A stretch of 64,000 nucleotides of DNA from an uncultured Methanoregula sp. Its GTDB lineage: Archaea; Halobacteriota; Methanomicrobia; Methanomicrobiales; Methanospirillaceae. The stretch spans positions 1,145,539 through 1,209,538 of the forward strand of contig NZ_OY763919.1 in the NCBI RefSeq assembly GCF_963667735.1, in the 5' to 3' direction. This document shows, piece by piece, positions 1 through 7,607 of the stretch; position 1 is the stretch's first letter, and each line of letters opens with the position of its first letter. Under the pieces are notes generated by a model. It made no database searches. It had not been told where the DNA came from and worked only from the letters and a program-made list of their open reading frames with translations. Both the position numbers and the translations under genes were made by a program.

Positions 1-219
1 GGCAATCGCACCCCAGAGGCCAAACCAGAGCGTTGTCACGATCATCACGGCTACCACGAGGTACAGAAGCGATGTCCCGGGACCTGCAACAAAGGAGAAT
101 ACCACGAACTTTGCAATGAGGGCATCTACGCAGATGAGAAGGAAGAGCAGCGCAACCCGCAGGAAGAGCGGGACGGTTGCAGTCGCGTTTGCACCGGTAC
201 CGGAATCATATCCAGCCAT
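1..219 (-). CDS. N-terminal part of an integral membrane protein (cut by window start)
   Basis: The reverse strand from the ATG at 217-219 is open for 73 codons to the window edge, so only the N-terminus is seen. It starts MAGYDSGTGANATATVPLFL and then shows two hydrophobic stretches (about residues 18-42 and 48-72), so it is a membrane protein with a short polar N-terminus. The C-terminus and any family motifs lie outside the window, so I cannot assign a function. It is transcribed divergently from the kinase at 313. Confidence 0.6.
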   Translation of the reverse strand, partial: MAGYDSGTGANATATVPLFLRVALLFLLICVDALIAKFVVFSFVAGPGTSLLYLVVAVMIVTTLWFGLWGAIA

Positions 220-312
220 AACGTAACTACCATATCTTCCCGACTCCTATATGAGATCATCCGAAAGGATACGAGGGAGTGACCGAGCATATATCGTGAC
301 GTTTCCGGATCA

Positions 313-1236
313 TTGCGAACCTGGCTCTGCCGCCCGCCCGTCCAGGCGCTGCTGGTCGCGGTTTTTCTTCTTGCTGTTCTTCTTCCCTACTGGTGGCTTG
401 CGGCTCTCTGGTGCCGGGATGTCCTGCACACGGAAGACCAGCAGTTTGCGTTCATAACAACGACCTTCCTTCTCGTGATGGTTATCGCGGACAGCGCCTT
501 CCTCACCCGGTACTACCAGGCAAAGCGGAAGCACGAGCTCTCCTGCATGACCGAAGAACTCCGGATCAGCGAAGAATCGCTCCGGATCACGGTCAAAAAA
601 CTGAACCTGCTCTCCAGCATCACCCGCCACGATATCCGGAACTATCTTGTCGGCATGAAGATCTACCTGGATCTCGCCCGGACAACCTCCGGTAACCGGG
701 AGATGACGGAGGAATATCTTGCAAAGGAAGAGGAGATCGCCACCGCGATCGAACGCCAGCTGGACTTTTCCCGGGCATACGAGACCCTCGGAGCCGCACA
801 TCCAAACTTCCAGGATCTTACCGCATGTATCGGGCGGGCGCAGGCCGGGCTCGATCTTTCCGGAACCCGAATAACCCTTGCCGGAATCCCCCGGGTCGAG
901 ATCTTTGCAGACCCCCTGCTCCAGAAAGTCTTCCACAATCTCTTCGATAACTCCCTCCGGCATGCGGGCCATGAGATGAATGCGATCACGATCGTCATTG
1001 CGGAAACGGGAGACCGGCTATGGATAACGTTCGAAGACAACGGGTGCGGTATTCCCACAAATCTGAAAGAGCGGATCTTCGAGCGGGGATATGGGATGAA
1101 TACCGGATTCGGTCTCTTCCTGATCCGGGAGATCCTGGATATCACCCGGATCACCATCAAAGAGACCGGGACATCTGGTGCCGGTGCCAGGTTCGAGATG
1201 ACGGTGCCGGCCGGTGCGTACCGGATCCTTCCGTGA
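313..1236 (+). CDS. Membrane-anchored sensor histidine kinase
   Basis: A 307-residue histidine kinase without a recognisable PAS or other cytoplasmic sensor domain. Two transmembrane segments (about residues 10-32 and 45-65) are followed by a short coiled linker. A DHp helix carries the motif SSITRHDIRN, with the phospho-acceptor His near residue 105. The HATPase_c domain shows an N-box-like NLFDNSLRH, DNGCGIP and GFGLFL. The same TRHD H-box occurs in the kinases at 14074 and 21759, a type common in methanogens. The start is TTG at 313, the first possible start after an in-frame stop at 280. No response regulator is adjacent, so the partner is unknown. Confidence 0.85.
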   Translation: MRTWLCRPPVQALLVAVFLLAVLLPYWWLAALWCRDVLHTEDQQFAFITTTFLLVMVIADSAFLTRYYQAKRKHELSCMTEELRISEESLRITVKKLNLLSSITRHDIRNYLVGMKIYLDLARTTSGNREMTEEYLAKEEEIATAIERQLDFSRAYETLGAAHPNFQDLTACIGRAQAGLDLSGTRITLAGIPRVEIFADPLLQKVFHNLFDNSLRHAGHEMNAITIVIAETGDRLWITFEDNGCGIPTNLKERIFERGYGMNTGFGLFLIREILDITRITIKETGTSGAGARFEMTVPAGAYRILP

Positions 1237-1309
1237 ACGTGACCTGAACCGGACTGCTCCCGGAAAAACGATCACAAACCCCCCGGGGCAGGAAGAAAAG
1301 AAAATAGGT

Positions 1310-1813
1310 TCAGAGGGTGATTTCCCGGAACTGCTTGCCGAAAACCCCGCAGATCGGGCACTTGTCCGGGGCTTTTCCCATCTCGATGTTCCCGCAGACT
1401 GGGCAGAGGAATACCTTCTCTCTTGGGAGATCCGACCCGGACTTTACCGCAGCCAGCGCCTTCTTGTAAAGGCCTGCATGCACCTGCTCGGCTTTCATCG
1501 CAAACGTGAACGCGAGCAGGGCCTCGTTCTTCTTCTCGGCTTCGGCCTCCTTGACGAACGCGGGATACATGGATTCGAACTCATGGGTCTCCCCGGCTAC
1601 GCTGGCCTCCAGGTTTGCTGCAGTGGGTCCGACCGCGGAGATGACCTTCAAGAGCTTCTTTGCATGGATCGCCTCGGCCTCGGATGCTGCCTTGTACAGG
1701 ATTGCCACGTTCTTGAATCCCTCTTCGGCAGCTTTCTCGGAAAACGCCTGGTATTTCCGGTTTGCCTGCGATTCGCCGGCAAACGCTTCCTTTGCATTCT
1801 CTATGGTTGCCAT
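1310..1813 (-). CDS. Rubrerythrin
   Basis: Rubrerythrins are non-haem di-iron peroxidases that reduce hydrogen peroxide in anaerobes, with electrons from rubredoxin-type donors. The protein has a ferritin-like four-helix domain with the AFAGESQANRKY signature and later E..H iron ligands (EAEAIHAK, EQVHAGLY). A C-terminal rubredoxin-like knuckle follows (CPVCGNIE and CPICGVFG). I prefer the ATG at 1813 (MATIENAKEAF), where family similarity begins. An upstream in-frame ATG at 1855 would add 14 unusual residues. It is divergent from radC and belongs to an oxygen-stress neighbourhood. A second rubrerythrin lies at 16628. Confidence 0.9.
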   Translation of the reverse strand: MATIENAKEAFAGESQANRKYQAFSEKAAEEGFKNVAILYKAASEAEAIHAKKLLKVISAVGPTAANLEASVAGETHEFESMYPAFVKEAEAEKKNEALLAFTFAMKAEQVHAGLYKKALAAVKSGSDLPREKVFLCPVCGNIEMGKAPDKCPICGVFGKQFREITL

Positions 1814-1900
1814 GAAGCTATGGTTAGGCAGGGGTGCATCATAAACATTCTTCATGGGGCATGGTAGCGCCGAGGCACTTCATGAGCGGTTGTCGGGGCG

Positions 1901-1930
1901 ATAATAATATACAATGCGTAATATATATTG
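1901..1930. promoter_or_regulatory. AT-rich divergent promoter region between rubrerythrin and radC
   Basis: The stretch contains ATAATAATATACAA and TAATATATATTG within a GC-rich background. Either can act as a TATA box, toward the rubrerythrin on the minus strand or radC on the plus strand. Which one is used cannot be decided from sequence alone. Confidence 0.4.
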
Positions 1931-2010
1931 ATCAACCACACCTGGTTGCGCGGAATGATTCCTATTGGATTCACCCTCCTGCCACCCGTGCATCCCCTGA
2001 CCTGATTGTT

Positions 2011-2679
2011 ATGAAGAAGATGAAAGATCTGCCCCTCCTGGACCGGCCGCGTGAAGTCATTGCAAGAAAGGGGGCCTCGGCCCTCTCGGACACCGAACTC
2101 ATCGAGGCGATCATCGGCAGGGGAACGAGAAACCGGGATGTCCGGGTGCTCTCAAAGGAGATCTGCGGCCTCCTGCAGGAACAGAAGCCGGACCTGTGTT
2201 ATGCGGATCTCCGGGCCATCGAAGGCGTAGGCCCGACCCGGGCATCCCAGATCCTGGCCTGTTTTGAACTGGGCCGGCGCTACTTCACGCAGTTTGGGCC
2301 GGAGGGCCGGGTCACGAAACCCGAGGATGTCCTGCCGCTTGTGAAGAACCTCCGGGACAAACGGCAGGAGCATTTCGTCTGCATCACCCTCAATGGCGCC
2401 GGCGAGGTGCTGGGAAACCGGATTATCACAGTCGGCCTCCTCAACCACAGCCTCGTCCACCCGCGGGAAGTCTTTGCCGATGCGATCGTGGACCGGGCCG
2501 CGTCCGTCATCTGCGTGCACAACCATCCCTCGGGATCGCTCGATCCGAGCCCGCAGGACATCGCCATCACCACCCAGCTGAAAGAGGCCGGCCGGCTTGT
2601 CGGGATCCAGCTTGTTGATCACATCATTGTCACCCGATCCGGGCACGTGAGCCTGCGGGAGCGCGGGCATATTTCCTAA
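2011..2679 (+). CDS. radC: RadC/MPN-family (JAMM) protein
   Basis: A 222-residue RadC-family protein. The N-terminal part (LLDRPREVIARKGASALSD) is the UPF0758 helix-hairpin-helix region. The C-terminal MPN domain has the JAMM metal-binding signature HNHPSGSLDPSPQD near residues 168-181, with an upstream acidic residue. RadC was once linked to DNA repair, but its biochemical role is unresolved. The ATG at 2011 is chosen because the family start motif MKDLPLLDRPRE follows it immediately. A longer open frame back to 1834 encodes unlikely sequence overlapping the rubrerythrin. A run of A follows the stop at 2679. Confidence 0.88.
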   Translation: MKKMKDLPLLDRPREVIARKGASALSDTELIEAIIGRGTRNRDVRVLSKEICGLLQEQKPDLCYADLRAIEGVGPTRASQILACFELGRRYFTQFGPEGRVTKPEDVLPLVKNLRDKRQEHFVCITLNGAGEVLGNRIITVGLLNHSLVHPREVFADAIVDRAASVICVHNHPSGSLDPSPQDIAITTQLKEAGRLVGIQLVDHIIVTRSGHVSLRERGHIS

Positions 2680-2749
2680 AAAAACCGTTTCCATTATTTG
2701 TCGACGTTATCAGGGTTGTGCGGTCGTAATTCCCGACAATCCCGATCGC

Positions 2750-3352
2750 TCAGGACGGACAATCCTGCAGGAGTGCTTTCCCCAGGGACAATCCCTTCTC
2801 ATATGCAGCATCGAGAAGATCGCACCGGGCCGCTACGTCCAGTATCCTGTCCATATCATTGATGAGGAGCTCGTCGCTGTACGGGCAGTCGATGATATCG
2901 AAAAATGTACTGGCAGTCAGTTTGGCGCCAACAAAGACTTCCGGCACAGCCATACCCGAGATACAGATGAAGAGTCCTCTCCTCCACCCGATCCGGTCCT
3001 TGTCGACAAGCGGGGATTTACGGAGATATTTTGCCATGTAGAAGACCTGGAATCTGTCCATGAACGATTTGAGTTTTCCGGGAATGCCCATGGTCATCAC
3101 CGGCGTTGCAACAATGATGCTGTCCGCGGATTTGATCTTCTCATACATGAGCTGCATGTCGTCGTCCATGATGCAGGTCTCGTGATCCCGGCAGAAGAAC
3201 ATCTCGTTGCAGGCCTCGAAATCGAGACCGGCAACCGCGATCTCCTCGACTGTGCACCCGGCATCCGCCGCTCCCCGGAGCGCCTGGCGCAGCAGGAGTG
3301 CGGTGTTCCCCTCTGTCAAGGGACTTCCAAGGATGCCGATTACCTTTACCAT
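2750..3352 (-). CDS. NADPH-dependent FMN reductase / flavodoxin-fold protein
   Basis: A 200-residue flavodoxin-like fold protein. It opens with VKVIGILGSPLTEGNT, the FMN phosphate-binding loop of the NADPH-dependent FMN reductase and iron-sulfur flavoprotein superfamily. Later motifs are ADSIIVATPVMTMGIPGKLK and FMDRFQVF. Cysteines occur as C..MFFCRDHETC, a looser arrangement than the compact CX2CX2C of the proteins at 5160 and 5780, so an Fe-S cluster is uncertain. It likely moves electrons between NAD(P)H or ferredoxin and an acceptor. It is encoded opposite to the following peroxide-defence cluster and divergent from the zinc-ribbon gene at 3482. Confidence 0.8.
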   Translation of the reverse strand: MVKVIGILGSPLTEGNTALLLRQALRGAADAGCTVEEIAVAGLDFEACNEMFFCRDHETCIMDDDMQLMYEKIKSADSIIVATPVMTMGIPGKLKSFMDRFQVFYMAKYLRKSPLVDKDRIGWRRGLFICISGMAVPEVFVGAKLTASTFFDIIDCPYSDELLINDMDRILDVAARCDLLDAAYEKGLSLGKALLQDCPS

Positions 3353-3440
3353 AGTATACCATCAGGAAAAATATGCAATATAGTTTTGCAACCGCAAACG
3401 GGTCTGGACTCTCTGCCTGTCGGTGTGCATCAACACAACC

Positions 3441-3449
3441 CATATATAT
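3441..3449 (+). promoter_or_regulatory. TATA box deciding the start of the zinc-ribbon gene
   Basis: CATATATAT lies about 26 bp upstream of a predicted transcription start near 3470. That places the in-frame ATG at 3461 outside the transcript and favours the TTG at 3482, which is preceded by GGTGAG at 3472-3477, a match to the 16S anti-Shine-Dalgarno. Confidence 0.5.
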
Positions 3450-3481
3450 CTTTCAGGTGAATGAGAAGTTTGGTGAGTCGT

Positions 3482-3712
3482 TTGACCGAACAGAAAACCT
3501 ACAATGCCGGCGCAAAAGTCGGGCCGGGCAAATATGTGTGTATCGACTGCGGAAAGGAGCTCACGCTCGACAAGAGCGAGCAGGATCTCCGGAAGTGCCC
3601 GGCCTGCTCCTGCGAGGAGTACCAGTGCTTCCCGATGACTCACATCCGCCCCGACATCAAGACTCCGGAAGACGCCAAGCACCCGCCAAAACGCGGGAAG
3701 AGTCTCCAGTAA
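3482..3712 (+). CDS. Small zinc-ribbon protein
   Basis: A 76-residue protein with one zinc ribbon: YVCIDCGKELTLDKSEQDLR and then CPACSCEEYQ, giving two CX2C knuckles. The C-terminus is Lys/Pro-rich (HPPKRGKSLQ). Small ribbon proteins of this type are widespread in prokaryotes beside redox genes, but their role is unknown. The start is taken as TTG at 3482 from the TATA position and the GGTGAG ribosome site. It lies at the head of the desulforedoxin/AhpD/peroxiredoxin cluster. Confidence 0.75.
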   Translation: MTEQKTYNAGAKVGPGKYVCIDCGKELTLDKSEQDLRKCPACSCEEYQCFPMTHIRPDIKTPEDAKHPPKRGKSLQ

Positions 3713-3830
3713 TCCCTTATTTTTCCAAATAAGCACCGCACCGCTGGCATGAATGCTGGTGCCGGAACCAGGCAGACGGTAAGAATCATTCCGGTTTTTG
3801 CGGGAACTATTTCCCGCAGGCAGGAAAGAG

Positions 3831-3956
3831 ATGGTGAACGTATCCAAGGAAGGGCAGGTCTTCAAATGCGAGATCTGCGGAAATGTTGTTGTGGTCAAAG
3901 AGGCTGGCGGCGGCGAACTGATCTGCTGCGGCGAGCCCATGGTATTGGAGGATTGA
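3831..3956 (+). CDS. Desulforedoxin-like mini-protein (41 aa)
   Basis: A 41-residue reading frame from the ATG at 3831 to the TGA at 3954-3956. The sequence around [12 protein letters not shown] followed by LICCGEPM has the CX2C...CC ligand set of desulforedoxin and of the N-terminal domain of desulfoferrodoxin, which binds Fe(Cys)4. The catalytic superoxide reductase domain that normally follows is absent, so it is a stand-alone electron carrier of desulforedoxin size. GGAAAGAG upstream is a plausible ribosome site. The next gene starts only 4 bp later, so they are very probably co-translated. It may supply electrons to the neighbouring peroxide-defence proteins. Confidence 0.85.
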   Translation: MVNVSKEGQVFKCEICGNVVVVKEAGGGELICCGEPMVLED

Positions 3957-3960
3957 AATT

Positions 3961-4395
3961 ATGGCAGTAAAGAAACCAGTAGCAAAGAAAACAACCGTAA
4001 CGAAACCCGCAGTAAAGAAGGCACCGGCAAAGAAGCCGGTCGTGAGTGCAGCAGCAGCCAAGGATCTCAAGGGCCTTGAGAAGAAGATCGGGAAAGTGCC
4101 GAAATTCTTCCGCGAGCTGACCACAAGGGAGCCCGAGATGTTTGAGCTGGTCATGCGCTTCGAGCAGCACATCTGGGACGATGGCAAGCTCTCGAAGAAG
4201 ACCAAGAAGCTCATCGCGATTGCCATTGCTGCCGCCATGAGGGACCAGCATGCGGTCCGGGCCCAGCTGGCAGGAGCTGCAAACATCGGCGTGACGAAGG
4301 CTGAAGTGGAAGAGGCGCTCCGGGTCACCTTCCTGCTCTCGGGCATGCCGGCGTATGTGTACGGGAAAGCCCAGCTCGACGAAGTGATGAAGTAA
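3961..4395 (+). CDS. AhpD/carboxymuconolactone decarboxylase-like protein with Lys/Pro-rich tail, no CXXC
   Basis: A 144-residue protein. Residues 1-35 form a basic tail built of K, P, A, V and T (for example VAKKTTVTKPAVKKAPAKKP), resembling histone H1-type tails. The rest (about 36-144) matches the all-helical AhpD/CMD fold (KVPKFFRELTTREPEMFELV, KTKKLIAIAIAAAMRD, GVTKAEVEEALRV). In active AhpD a CXXC...H motif follows the central helix. Here the corresponding segment reads RDQHAVRAQL and has no cysteine at all, so thiol reductase activity is unlikely. It sits between the desulforedoxin and the peroxiredoxin, 7 bp before the latter. Confidence 0.82.
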   Translation: MAVKKPVAKKTTVTKPAVKKAPAKKPVVSAAAAKDLKGLEKKIGKVPKFFRELTTREPEMFELVMRFEQHIWDDGKLSKKTKKLIAIAIAAAMRDQHAVRAQLAGAANIGVTKAEVEEALRVTFLLSGMPAYVYGKAQLDEVMK

Positions 4396-4402
4396 GGTAC
4401 CC

Positions 4403-5056
4403 GTGGTTCCTATGGTGGAAGAATCCGGTATCAGTTTTCCGGTGCTGGGCGAGCCCGCACCGGAGTTTGAAGCGGAGACCACGCACGGGCCGCTGAAGCT
4501 TGCGGATCTGAAGGGAAAGTGGGTTGTCCTCTTCTCCCATCCCGCAGATTTCACACCGGTCTGCACAACGGAGTTCCTCGCGTTTGCCGCAATCAATGAA
4601 GAACTCAAAAGCCTCAATGTCCAGCTTGTCGGTCTCTCGGTGGACAGCGTCTCGGCGCACCTGGCCTGGGTACATGCGATCAAGGAGAAGATGGGAGTCT
4701 CGATCCCGTTCCCGGTCATCGCCGACCTGAACATGAAGGTGGCAAAAAAGTACGGCATGATCCAGCCGGGCCAGAGCACCACGGCCGCTGTCCGGTGCGT
4801 CTTCTTCATCGATGACAAGGGGATCATGCGGGCCATGATCTATTACCCGCTCCAGAACGGCCGGTTCATGCCCGAGATCATCCGGCTTGTAAAAGCGCTC
4901 CAGACCACCGACAAGTACAAGGTCTCGACACCCGCCAACTGGCAGCCGGGCGACAAGGTGGTTGTCCCGCCGCCCAAGACCGCTGCCGAGATGGAAAAGC
5001 GGCCGACCGAGGGGTACGAGTGCAAAGACTGGTATCTCTGTTTCAAGAAGATCTGA
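4403..5056 (+). CDS. Archaeal Prx6-type peroxiredoxin
   Basis: A 217-residue thiol peroxidase that reduces peroxides. The peroxidatic cysteine lies in ADFTPVCTTEF (Cys54 from the GTG start). The C-terminal extension ends YECKDWYLCFKKI, with two cysteines six residues apart. That is the arrangement of the resolving pair in archaeal thioredoxin peroxidases such as the Aeropyrum enzyme. GTG at 4403 sits 4 nt after AAGGT, while ATG at 4412 is an equally reasonable start. It is the last gene of the desulforedoxin-AhpD-Prx run. Its partner AhpD-like protein lacks the redox cysteines, so the physiological reductant is probably another protein. Confidence 0.92.
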   Translation: MVPMVEESGISFPVLGEPAPEFEAETTHGPLKLADLKGKWVVLFSHPADFTPVCTTEFLAFAAINEELKSLNVQLVGLSVDSVSAHLAWVHAIKEKMGVSIPFPVIADLNMKVAKKYGMIQPGQSTTAAVRCVFFIDDKGIMRAMIYYPLQNGRFMPEIIRLVKALQTTDKYKVSTPANWQPGDKVVVPPPKTAAEMEKRPTEGYECKDWYLCFKKI

Positions 5057-5159
5057 ACGGGGCAACCGTCCCGTTCCCTGCGTTCTCTTTTTTGTCTCTC
5101 TGTCACGGAGCGGATCGCTATCCAATCTTTTTTCATCCTGTCGGACAAACGGAGATGTA

Positions 5160-5783
5160 ATGACGATAAAAGTCCTCGCGTTTGCCGGGAGTCCCCGCCG
5201 GCACGGCAACTCGGAGACCCTGCTGGACTGGGTGCTTGGAGAGATGGGCCGGGATCCGGAAGTATCTGTCGAGAAGGCTGCCCTGACCGAGGCAGACATC
5301 AACCCCTGCCGGGGATGCAATGCCTGCGAGAAGCTCAACAAGTGCATCCAGCGCGATGGTCTCGATATCTATCACGACAAGATCATCGAGGCCGACTGCA
5401 TCATCCTCTCCTCGCCCATCTTCTGCATGGGCCTTGCCTCGCAGGTCAAGATGCTCGTTGACCGGGCGCAGGTCTTCCGATCCCGGAAGTACGTGCTCAA
5501 ACTGCCCGTTGTCCCTCCGGAGCGCAGGGGAAAGCGTCTCGGGGTCTTCCTTGCAACCGCGGGGCAGACCTGGCCGCATGTCTTTGACGCGGCCGTCCCT
5601 TCGGTGAAATGCTTTTACCATGTCGTGGATATCCGGGATGCGGACATCAGCTACCTGATGATAAACGGGGTCGACGAGTCGGGGGCGATCCTTCGTCACC
5701 CGACCGCAGAGACCGATGCAAAACAACTGGCTCAGACCGTAATCGCCGAGCTGAAAAAACGCCTTTCAGCGGGAGCGGCATGA
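5160..5783 (+). CDS. Iron-sulfur flavoprotein (first of a tandem pair)
   Basis: A 207-residue flavodoxin-fold protein of the Isf family. It has the FMN loop LAFAGSPRRHGNSET and the compact cysteine motif CRGCNACEKLNKC near residues 46-58, which in Isf binds a [4Fe-4S] cluster. SSPIFCMGLASQVKMLVDRAQ is the second flavin-binding region. Isf accepts electrons from ferredoxin and can reduce O2 and H2O2, which fits the peroxidase neighbours. The ATG at 5160 follows GGAG. Its stop overlaps the next gene's start (ATGA), so the two are translationally coupled. The pair is clearly paralogous. Confidence 0.88.
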   Translation: MTIKVLAFAGSPRRHGNSETLLDWVLGEMGRDPEVSVEKAALTEADINPCRGCNACEKLNKCIQRDGLDIYHDKIIEADCIILSSPIFCMGLASQVKMLVDRAQVFRSRKYVLKLPVVPPERRGKRLGVFLATAGQTWPHVFDAAVPSVKCFYHVVDIRDADISYLMINGVDESGAILRHPTAETDAKQLAQTVIAELKKRLSAGAA

Positions 5784-6394
5784 CGATAAAAGTTCTCGGG
5801 GTATCGGGAAGCCCGCACCGGCACGGCAATACGGAGACCCTGCTCGACAGTTTCCTTGACGGGGCAAAGGCAGCGGGAGCGGAGGTTGAGAAGGTTGTCT
5901 TGAAGGATCTCACCTACTCCTCCTGCCGGGGGTGCAATGCCTGCCACAGGAACGGCGAGTGCATTGTGAAAGACGACGCGATCGCCCTTTTCGATAAGAT
6001 CCTCAAGGCCGACTGCCTGGCGGTTGCCTCCCCCATCTACACGATGGGTATCACCGCGGAACTCAAGGGGCTCATCGACCGGGGGCAGTATCTCTGGGCC
6101 CGGAAGTTTATCTTGAAAACGCTCTTTTTCCCGGACGATCATATCCGGCGCCACAAGGGGCTCTTCGTCTCCACGGCCGGCCAGAACTGGGATCACGTGT
6201 TCGACGGGGCGTTTCCTGCCATCACCGCCATCTTCAACGGCACCGGTTTTGAGTACTATGACAACATCATTGCCAACAACATGGACGAGTTCAAGGGGAT
6301 CAAAAATCACCCGACTGCGCTTGCCGATGCCTTTGCCAAGGGAAAGAAAGTTGTCGGGGTTCTTGCGGCAATGGAGCCAGCCGGCTCCGGATAG
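5780..6394 (+). CDS. Iron-sulfur flavoprotein (second of a tandem pair)
   Basis: A 204-residue paralogue of the preceding gene, starting inside its stop codon (ATGA at 5780-5783). The FMN loop is LGVSGSPHRHGNTETLLDSF, the cluster motif CRGCNACHRNGEC and the flavin region SPIYTMGITAELKGLIDRGQ. Compared with its neighbour, the region after the cluster motif differs most. It may form a heterodimer or have a different substrate, but that is inference. It closes the plus-strand redox cluster and is followed by a convergent M50 protease gene. Confidence 0.88.
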   Translation: MTIKVLGVSGSPHRHGNTETLLDSFLDGAKAAGAEVEKVVLKDLTYSSCRGCNACHRNGECIVKDDAIALFDKILKADCLAVASPIYTMGITAELKGLIDRGQYLWARKFILKTLFFPDDHIRRHKGLFVSTAGQNWDHVFDGAFPAITAIFNGTGFEYYDNIIANNMDEFKGIKNHPTALADAFAKGKKVVGVLAAMEPAGSG

Positions 6395-6446
6395 AAACGG
6401 ATGTACTTTTTTACCCGGCAGTCATTTCAGGATTTAAAAAAAGGGA

Positions 6447-7130
6447 TTATAATAGATTTGCAAGGGTTGCCGGGTAGAACGAGAGCACGAGCGCCCCGAA
6501 GGCGGCCGCAATCAGGACAATGAAGACTGCCTTGTTCCAGGCCCAGACCTTCTTCCCGTCAAGCACGCTGACCGGGAGCATGTTGAAGGCAGCTATCATG
6601 GCATTGACCTGGAGCCCGATCGTGCCTATCATGGTCACGATGCTGCTCGTGAACGTGGCGCCCTGGCCGCCGAGGATGAGGATGGCGGCAAACGGGATGC
6701 AGAGCACGAGGTTCACGAGAGGGCCTGAGGCCGAGATCTTCCCGTTCTCTTCCCGGGAGAGGCCCCGGCCGTCCGCGGTGTTGCTGTAGATGACGGTTGC
6801 GCCCGGCGCTGCAAAGACTACACCGACAAGAGCCGCGAGGGCAACGGCAACCACGAGCATGATATTGTCTTTTCTGAACTCTGCCCAGTACCCGTATTTT
6901 ATCGCCACGAACTTGTGCGCCATCTCGTGGAGGATGAACCCGATCCCGACAGTCAGGAGCGAGACCGCGAGGAACGATGCGGCAAGGAGCAGGCTCGCAT
7001 GGCCGGTATCCCGGAGGAAAATGATTGCAAAAGCAAAGGATATCGCGATCCAGGCAACGAAGAGGTCCGCCTCCTCGCGCCGTGTTATCCGTTCAAGCAT
7101 GAAAACCATCAGATCAGATTGGGCGTTCAT
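6447..7130 (-). CDS. Site-2 protease (M50) family membrane metalloprotease
   Basis: A 227-residue polytopic membrane protein. The zinc motif HEMAHKFVA (HEXXH) lies in a transmembrane segment near residue 68. A C-terminal conserved region reads NMLPVSVLDGKKVWAW, the N..P...DG motif that supplies the third ligand in intramembrane-cleaving M50 enzymes. Other segments are hydrophobic (about six TM). There is no PDZ or CBS domain, so it is a minimal S2P-type protease. Its substrate is unknown. It is divergent from chorismate mutase with about 70 bp between the starts. Confidence 0.85.
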   Translation of the reverse strand: MNAQSDLMVFMLERITRREEADLFVAWIAISFAFAIIFLRDTGHASLLLAASFLAVSLLTVGIGFILHEMAHKFVAIKYGYWAEFRKDNIMLVVAVALAALVGVVFAAPGATVIYSNTADGRGLSREENGKISASGPLVNLVLCIPFAAILILGGQGATFTSSIVTMIGTIGLQVNAMIAAFNMLPVSVLDGKKVWAWNKAVFIVLIAAAFGALVLSFYPATLANLL

Positions 7131-7170
7131 AATTATCTGTTTTGGTGTTCATGCATCACCGATGAGTATG

Positions 7171-7178
7171 TTTATAAA
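7171..7178 (+). promoter_or_regulatory. TATA box giving a probable leaderless chorismate mutase mRNA
   Basis: TTTATAAA lies 23-30 bp upstream of the ATG at 7201. Archaeal transcription usually starts about 25 bp after the box, so the transcript should begin at or just before the start codon. No ribosome site is visible. Confidence 0.55.
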
Positions 7179-7200
7179 ATTCCCGGATACTGTACATGGT

Positions 7201-7479
7201 ATGACCCTTGAGAAGGTCCGGTCGGATATTTCCCGGATCGATACGGAGATCATCCGGCTTATTGCCGTGCGGCAGGAGCTTGCGGAACTGGTTGCAGCGA
7301 TCAAGGCAAAAGAGAGTCTGCCAACCCACGATGCCGACCGGACTACGGTCGTGCTCCAGTCGGTATCGGACCAGGCTGAAAGTTTTCACCTGGATCCGGT
7401 CCCGGTCCGGAAGATCTTCGAGATACTGATCGCGATGAGCGAGGAACGGCAACGGGAACTCCGGGACGGGAAAACGTAG
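7201..7479 (+). CDS. Chorismate mutase (AroQ fold)
   Basis: A 92-residue all-helical protein typical of stand-alone archaeal AroQ chorismate mutases, which convert chorismate to prephenate for Phe and Tyr synthesis. It begins MTLEKVRSDISRIDTEIIRL, with the N-terminal Arg of helix 1. It continues RQELAELVAAIKAKE with the active-site Arg/Lys region and ends with a helix containing IFEILIAMSEERQR. The ATG at 7201 is the only start consistent with the TATA position. A T-rich run directly follows the stop. Confidence 0.88.
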   Translation: MTLEKVRSDISRIDTEIIRLIAVRQELAELVAAIKAKESLPTHDADRTTVVLQSVSDQAESFHLDPVPVRKIFEILIAMSEERQRELRDGKT

Positions 7480-7483
7480 CTGA

Positions 7484-7512
7484 GTTTTTTATAGATTTTT
7501 TCATCTTTTTTA
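7484..7512 (+). terminator. T-rich terminator after chorismate mutase
   Basis: Right after the stop there are three T-runs (GTTTTTTATAG, ATTTTTTCATC, TTTTTTATTC) on the plus strand. This is the typical archaeal oligo-T termination signal. Confidence 0.55.
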
Positions 7513-7607
7513 TTCAGCTTTCTGGACGGGGAATCCCCCGATTATTACCGGCGTAACTCCCCCTAAGATCCCCTATATATTAGTGCAGATCCGGCCTCTC
7601 AAAAAAC

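Noticed and set aside
1834..2010. N-terminal extension of radC
   Set aside because: Encoded residues do not resemble the family and overlap the divergent rubrerythrin promoter region.
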